Assembly (NCBI RefSeq): GCF_003112555.1
Contig: NZ_BEWB01000009.1
Location: 1-64,000 of the forward strand
Reading direction: 5' to 3'
DNA: 64,000 nt
Source of the DNA: Streptomyces coelicoflavus
GTDB lineage: Bacteria; Actinomycetota; Actinomycetes; Streptomycetales; Streptomycetaceae
Numbering within the stretch: the stretch's first letter is position 1; each line of letters begins with the position of its first letter. The position numbers and the translations under genes were made by a program. This document shows positions 59,639 through 64,000 of this stretch, in pieces. The notes below the pieces were generated by a model, which saw only the letters and a list, made by a program, of their open reading frames with translations, did not search any database and had not been told where the DNA came from.

Positions 59639-60036
59639 TTCCCCTCCTTGATTCATCATCGCCAACGCCGAACAGGTGCGGACTTGTTTCCGCGAAGGGC
59701 TCCGAGGGTGTGAAGATGGCGTGAGAGGCATTGTCGAGACCACGGGAGGGTTTCGCATCCCACGGGTTCCCTGCAATGGCCGTCCCAACGCGTCCCGTGT
59801 GCCTGACTAACCGTCACTGACCGGCTTGCCTACAGGATCCCGCGGCTGGACCGCGCCACGGCTCGGTGGATAATCAGTCAGCGGCTCGGCAACGGCCGCG
59901 TCACAGACCTGCCGGTCCTACACCAGCCCAAGGCGGAGTGGGTAGTCTGCCTTACGTACGGGCAGCCATCCCGACTTCATCCGAATCGTCCGCCGCTCCG
60001 CCCAACGTTGGGCGGCCTTGGAAGGCTCTGAACTCC
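59639..60036. other. Intergenic region
   Basis: About 400 bases between the divergent nuclease and membrane protein genes. No convincing coding frame. It must contain both promoters, but none matches consensus well enough to call. Confidence 0.4.
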
Positions 60037-60708
60037 ATGCAGCCACAATGCTCTCTAGGATCTGCCCCTGGGGCGTCCAGTGTGCTGCGCGGGCTGCGGG
60101 CAAGCGTGCTGGCGGCACTGTGCGTACTGATGCCATTGGCTGGACACATTCTGGTGCAGTGCCACGCTCCTCAGTGGCTCATCGTTGCCGGACTGACCGC
60201 GGTGGTTGGCACCGGAGCGGCAGTACTCACACAGAAAACGCTGACAGACACCCAGCTGCTGGCAGCACTCGCTGTTGCCCAGCTGGCGTACCACGCCGTC
60301 TACTCCCTGCCTGACGCATGTGCGGCAGTGACGGCGACCGGCGATCTCGACAATGGTTGGGCCTGGATGGTCGAACCTGAGGCAGCCGGTGGTTCACCTC
60401 CCAGTGCGATGCTGGCCGGCCACCTGGTCATGGTGTTGCTGACCGCTCGCCTCCTAGGCGTCACCGAGCGCCTGCTGTGGCAGAGCAAAACGCTGTCGAC
60501 CGTCATCCGGCGTTTGCTGTCCTTCTTGTGGCCACTGCTACGCGGCCACCAGAGCAACGGCCCTGAGAACAAGATCCCTCAGAGCAGTGCCCCGCTTATG
60601 TCGGCGCTGTTGGTCAGGCTGCATGAGGGCAGAGCGCCGCCGCTGCGGCGGAAGAGCTCCCTCGTCCCTCTCCGGCCGATGCCGATCGGTGGTCTCAGCT
60701 TGCCCTGA
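60037..60708 (+). CDS. Membrane protein
   Basis: A 223-residue protein with four or five hydrophobic segments between ~18 and ~150 (VLAALCVLMPLAGHILVQC, WLIVAGLTAVVGTGAAVL, LLAALAVAQLAYHAVYSL, MLAGHLVMVLLTARLLG) and a basic C-terminal tail. It contains no transporter motif I recognise. ATG 60037 follows TTGGAAGG by 11 bases. Length and layout resemble uncharacterised actinobacterial membrane proteins found near copper or heme handling genes; that is only a comparison. Confidence 0.6.
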   Translation: MQPQCSLGSAPGASSVLRGLRASVLAALCVLMPLAGHILVQCHAPQWLIVAGLTAVVGTGAAVLTQKTLTDTQLLAALAVAQLAYHAVYSLPDACAAVTATGDLDNGWAWMVEPEAAGGSPPSAMLAGHLVMVLLTARLLGVTERLLWQSKTLSTVIRRLLSFLWPLLRGHQSNGPENKIPQSSAPLMSALLVRLHEGRAPPLRRKSSLVPLRPMPIGGLSLP

Positions 60709-60796
60709 CGGGCGGGCACAAGGGTGACCGTCCGGTAAGGCCGGTGCCCCAGCCCCGGTGCCACGCTGCGCCGGGGGATTCGGAGAGTTTCGCATC

Positions 60797-61039
60797 ATGA
60801 ATGTCATGCATGAGCGTGCCGTCCCCACGACGCCACGTTGTTCCGTCGTGCCCGCCGTCCTCACGGTCCGGAGCGCCTTCTCTGTGACGACGTTGCTCGG
60901 CACGGGTATCCAGAGGAATCTCCCCTTCCTCGCTGGCGGAGCCCTCATCCGTGCCTCTGCTGCCTATGAGGCGTTCAAGGGATCAATCGGCAACCAAGTG
61001 ACGACACGGGGGGAGGCAGTAGCGTCATGCAGTATTTGA
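60797..61039 (+). CDS. Possible small protein (doubtful)
   Basis: ATG 60797 opens an 80-residue frame overlapping the carbonic anhydrase start. Composition (many Ala/Val/Arg, no clear domain) is only weakly protein-like. It may instead be untranslated leader of the carbonic anhydrase gene. Confidence 0.2.
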   Translation: MNVMHERAVPTTPRCSVVPAVLTVRSAFSVTTLLGTGIQRNLPFLAGGALIRASAAYEAFKGSIGNQVTTRGEAVASCSI

Positions 61040-61596
61040 TCGACCAAGCGCGTGTTTACCGTGCCCGCGCAACTGCCCATACCCTGCACTTGGGCGGCCT
61101 CACAGAGCTAACAAGGCCGCGGGCGATGTTCGTCGCCTGCTCCGATGCCCGCTTCGCACCTGGTCTGATCACAGCGGCCCGGCCTGGAGATCTTTTCGAA
61201 CTCCGTACTCACGGCGGAGAAATCCCGGCCTACGCTCCCGACGCTCCGACCGGTGAGTCACGGACGATTGAGTATGCCGTCAATGATCTGAATGTTTCAG
61301 ACATCATCATCTGCGGTCACTCACACTGCGACATCGTCTCCGCCGCCCTGCGCGCTGCCCTGGCAGCCTCGGACGAGGCCGAGGCGGACCGCGCCGAACC
61401 TGTTCCGCTGACGGGAGACCTCACCGCCGCCGGGCACTGGCACGTCCTGGCACAGCTCGACAACCTCAGTAACTACCCTTGCGTCGTGCCACGGCTGGCC
61501 GATCGATCCCTACGCCTGCACGCCTGGTTCCATGAGCTCGAAACCGGCGCGACGCTGGCCCACCACGCCCGCGCCAACGCCTTCCTCCCTTTGTAG
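61027..61596 (+). CDS. Beta-class carbonic anhydrase
   Basis: A 189-residue enzyme with the zinc-site residues of beta-carbonic anhydrases: Cys-Ser-Asp-Ala-Arg at ~38-42 and His-Ser-His-Cys at ~98-101. The pattern FVACSDARFAPGLITAARPGDLFELRTHGGEIP is typical. It interconverts CO2 and bicarbonate. ATG 61027 has GGGAGG upstream. It is convergent with the nuoN gene, with a terminator between. Such enzymes often accompany bicarbonate transporters; here the neighbour is respiratory complex I. Confidence 0.9.
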   Translation: MQYLIDQARVYRARATAHTLHLGGLTELTRPRAMFVACSDARFAPGLITAARPGDLFELRTHGGEIPAYAPDAPTGESRTIEYAVNDLNVSDIIICGHSHCDIVSAALRAALAASDEAEADRAEPVPLTGDLTAAGHWHVLAQLDNLSNYPCVVPRLADRSLRLHAWFHELETGATLAHHARANAFLPL

Positions 61597-61718
61597 GAAC
61601 CTGCTCCGGCTCACCACGATCACGGAGGCAGGGGTAGTCGTCCACGTGACAGCCGGGACCTGACGGCGGCGCAGGTGCCCCGTTCGCGTTCCTGGTGACG
61701 CGCGGTCTCAGCCCACCG

Positions 61719-61749
61719 CCGTCCGGGGCGAAACCCTCGCCCCGGACGG
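61719..61749. terminator. Bidirectional terminator between carbonic anhydrase and nuoN
   Basis: Thirteen-base perfect stem (CCGTCCGGGGCGA with TCGCCCCGGACGG) and five-base loop between two convergent genes. Confidence 0.7.
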
Positions 61750-61813
61750 CTCCATGCGCGATACGGCAAGAGCGGCGGGCTCGGTGAGTCACACGAACGT
61801 CACAGCGCGGGCC

Positions 61814-63235
61814 TCAGGGCAGAAGCGGTCCCGTAGTGAGCGTGAGGGCAGCCTCCCCAGCGATACCCAGCGCCAGGGACAGGGCAGCCGCCGTGTAAGC
61901 GGTGACGGCCGACCAACGGCCCAGGACGGTGTGCCCGTTGACTGGTACCTCATCGGCGGTGGTGAACAAGGGAGCGAGCCAGCGCAGGTAGTAGAAGAGG
62001 GAGGCCACGGTGTTGGCGACGGCGAAGGCGGCAAGCCAGGTGTAGCCGCCGTCGATGGCCGCGCTGAAGATCTCCAATTTGCCGACGAAGACGCCGGTGG
62101 GCGGAGTGCCGACGAGGCCGAGAAGGCAGACGACAAGCACGCCTGCGAGGCCGGGATGGCTGCGGGCGAGGCCCCTGTAGTCGGCAAGGGCACGCGCAGC
62201 GGGGAGTTCCGTGACGACAGCGAAGGCACCGAGATTGGTGGCGGCGTAGGCAGCCAGGTAGAACAGCAGGCTCTTCTGGGCGAAATCGCTGTAGGTGGCG
62301 ACGGCCAAGGCCATGAGGAGGTAGCCGACCTGGCTGATGGTCGAGTACGCGAGCAGGCGTTTGACGGAGGTCTGGAAGAACGCCGCGAGATTTCCCAGGG
62401 TCATGGTGACCGCGGCAAGGATCCCAAGGAGCAGCGGCCAGTTGACGTCGCTGTTGGGAAGCGCCTGGTGAAGGAGGCGGTAGCCGGCGATCAGGCCGCC
62501 GATCTTGGGGAGGGTGGTGACGTAGGCGGCGACAGGTGTCGGGGCACCGTCGGTGACATCGGGCACCCAGAAGTGGACCGGTACCGCGCCGACCTTGAAG
62601 AGCAGACCGGCGAGTACGCCGACGAGTCCGATGGCGACAAGGCCGTAGGAAGCGGCTGGCAGGCCCGCATTGAGTTCGCTGTAGTGAGTGCCGTGGCCGA
62701 CGCCGTAGAGAAGCGCGATGCCGGCGAGCATGGCGGTGCCGAGCAGGGCGCCCATTAGGTAGTACTTCAGGGCAGCTTCCGTACCGCGGGCGTCCTTGGT
62801 GAAGCCGGCGAGCGCGTAGGCGGGGATGCTCGCCAGCAGGTAGGCGGCGAACAGCATCAGCAGGTCGTTCGCCCCGAGCAGGGCGAGGGTGCCCGCGCCG
62901 GTCAGCAGCAGGAGCACCCAGTACTCTGTTTCGCGTTTGTGGCCGCGTACGGTCTCCACCGACATGCCGATGATCAGCAGCAGCGCGGCGAGGACAATGA
63001 GCCGGCCGAAGTCGGTGGCGGTGTCGACGGCGAACGCGGCGGAGAAGACGGTCTGTTCCCGGCCCGTGGCCATGGTGACGGCGGTGGCCACCAGCCCGGT
63101 CGCACAAGCGACGGCTGCGAGGGCAGCGACGATCCACTGGCGGCGGCGGGGCAGCCAAGAGCCAGTGAGAAGGCCGATGACGGCGGCACCGACGAGGGCG
63201 AGTTCGGGGATGAGGGCCGTCAGGTTTTCGTTCAC
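61814..63235 (-). CDS. nuoN: NADH-quinone oxidoreductase subunit N
   Basis: A 473-residue antiporter-like subunit of complex I, with about 14 membrane helices. Seen: TALIPELALVGAAVIGLL at the start, YLLASIPAYALAGFTKD, the helix-breaking AAYVTTLPKIGGL with conserved Lys, VKRLLAYSTISQVGYLLMALAV, and PPTGVFVGKLEIFSAAI near the end. It couples quinone reduction to proton movement. GTG 63235 overlaps the nuoM stop as GTGA. NuoM and NuoN are always last in nuo operons, and no gene follows here before the terminator. Confidence 0.95.
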   Translation of the reverse strand: MNENLTALIPELALVGAAVIGLLTGSWLPRRRQWIVAALAAVACATGLVATAVTMATGREQTVFSAAFAVDTATDFGRLIVLAALLLIIGMSVETVRGHKRETEYWVLLLLTGAGTLALLGANDLLMLFAAYLLASIPAYALAGFTKDARGTEAALKYYLMGALLGTAMLAGIALLYGVGHGTHYSELNAGLPAASYGLVAIGLVGVLAGLLFKVGAVPVHFWVPDVTDGAPTPVAAYVTTLPKIGGLIAGYRLLHQALPNSDVNWPLLLGILAAVTMTLGNLAAFFQTSVKRLLAYSTISQVGYLLMALAVATYSDFAQKSLLFYLAAYAATNLGAFAVVTELPAARALADYRGLARSHPGLAGVLVVCLLGLVGTPPTGVFVGKLEIFSAAIDGGYTWLAAFAVANTVASLFYYLRWLAPLFTTADEVPVNGHTVLGRWSAVTAYTAAALSLALGIAGEAALTLTTGPLLP

Positions 63236-64000
63236 CGTGCTACCAGCCCGGTCAGGGTCCGGCTGGCCGGTTCGATGACGTCCAGCAGCCACCGCGGGGC
63301 GACGCCGATCACCAGGGCCACCGCGAGCAGGGACACGGTGGACAGCGCCTCGGTACCTCTCAGGTCGCCGACTCCGCCAGCAGAGATCGTTTCGGGCAGG
63401 CGTGGAGTGCCGAGGAACATACGTCGCAGAGCGGTGAGGAACAGGGCCGCGGTGATCAGGATGCCGGTCACGGCGATGGCGGTGGCGATCGCCTGGGAGG
63501 CCAAGCTGCCAGCGAAGATCTGGAACTCGGCGATGAAGCCGGAGAAGCCGGGGATGCCGAGACTGGCGAACGCGGCGACGGCGGTGACCGCCGCGAAGCG
63601 CGGAGTGTGAGCGGCCAAGCCGGAGTAGGCGTCCATCGTGTAGGTGCGGCCGCGGTCGTGGAGCACTCCGGCGAGCAGGAACAGAGCTCCGGTGATCAGG
63701 CCGTGGCTGACCATCTGGGTCACCGCCCCGGTCACCGCCAGGGAGCGGGCTTGGGCGTCGCTGCCCGCCAGTGTTCCGGCGGCGCCGACTGCGAGGATGA
63801 TGTAGCCCATGTGGTTGACCGACGTGTAGGCGATCATGCGCTTGAAGTCCGTCTGCGCCAGCGCCACCAAGGCCCCGTAGACGACGGACACGGCGCCGAC
63901 GATCACGATGACGAGCGCGTAGTGGCGCCAACTGCCGGGCAGCAGGGGCATGGCGATGCGCACGAACCCGTACGTGCCCATTTTCAGCAGGACACCGGCG
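63232..64000 (-). CDS. nuoM: NADH-quinone oxidoreductase subunit M (3' part)
   Basis: C-terminal 255 residues of NuoM, continuing beyond the window. Visible: LLKMGTYGFVRIAMPL, VALAQTDFKRMIAYTSVNHMGYIIL, QMVSHGLITGALFLLAGVLHDRGRTYTM, and FASLGIPGFSGFIAEF, all well-known NuoM stretches with proton-channel Lys and His. It is leftward with nuoN. No start can be given. Whether this is a full 14-gene nuo set or a partial second copy cannot be told here. Confidence 0.95.
   Translation of the reverse strand, partial: AGVLLKMGTYGFVRIAMPLLPGSWRHYALVIVIVGAVSVVYGALVALAQTDFKRMIAYTSVNHMGYIILAVGAAGTLAGSDAQARSLAVTGAVTQMVSHGLITGALFLLAGVLHDRGRTYTMDAYSGLAAHTPRFAAVTAVAAFASLGIPGFSGFIAEFQIFAGSLASQAIATAIAVTGILITAALFLTALRRMFLGTPRLPETISAGGVGDLRGTEALSTVSLLAVALVIGVAPRWLLDVIEPASRTLTGLVAR

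Overview
The window is about 71-73% GC with strong third-position G/C bias, TTG/GTG starts and GGAG-type ribosome sites, which points to Streptomyces or a close actinomycete. Roughly 1-58,600 is an accessory region that looks like a conjugative or integrative element. 58,700-64,000 is more chromosome-like, ending in NADH dehydrogenase genes. No integrase, replication initiator, tRNA, rRNA or CRISPR array was found, so the ends of the element are not visible.

Layout. (1) 1-1,400: mobile-element debris with related inverted and direct repeats around a biotinyl-domain-like gene. (2) 1,490-16,256: genes all leftward. They encode a DNA methyltransferase, a DUF4913 protein, a RelE/ParE-like protein, several unknowns, a broken secreted SH3 protein, an HxlR-type regulator, two MFS exporters with an ATP-grasp ligase and a HAD hydrolase, two DUF317 proteins (one frameshifted) and a wall-anchored CnaB protein. 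(3) 16,381-16,497: a large inverted repeat that reads as a divergent promoter pair between the two halves. (4) 16,714-36,642: rightward transfer genes for a type IV-like secretion machine (NlpC/P60 hydrolase, small pilin-like protein, VirB8-like, VirB6/TrbL-like, SCO6880-like, VirB4-like ATPase). A ParB-like protein, unknown proteins, a lipoprotein, a glycosyltransferase, and a MoxR ATPase plus VWA pair follow. (5) 37,343-38,679: a gene-poor stretch with repeats and hairpins. (6) 38,680-57,139: a second rightward array. It holds a relaxase-like protein, many small paralogous genes, four DUF317 genes, a VirD4-like coupling protein, a TrpA-like protein, a PAPS-reductase-like protein overlapping a C5 cytosine methyltransferase, and a DnaB N-domain protein. 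(7) 57,205-58,589: a decayed gene.

The transfer genes together suggest ssDNA-type conjugation with VirB4/VirD4 ATPases, rather than the single FtsK-like TraB pump of many Streptomyces plasmids. The accessory genes are tightly packed, often with ATGA/GTGA overlaps, so they are probably translationally coupled in long operons. Two repeated families stand out: DUF317, and a second uncharacterised domain described in the findings. Several genes show single-base indels or stops, and several have no standard start codon although a good ribosome site is present. Either could be real decay or sequence error.

Flank: 58,742-59,638 is a NucS-like/DUF5655 nuclease, 60,037-60,708 a membrane protein, 61,027-61,596 a beta-carbonic anhydrase, and 61,814-64,000 nuoN plus the 3' part of nuoM, leftward.
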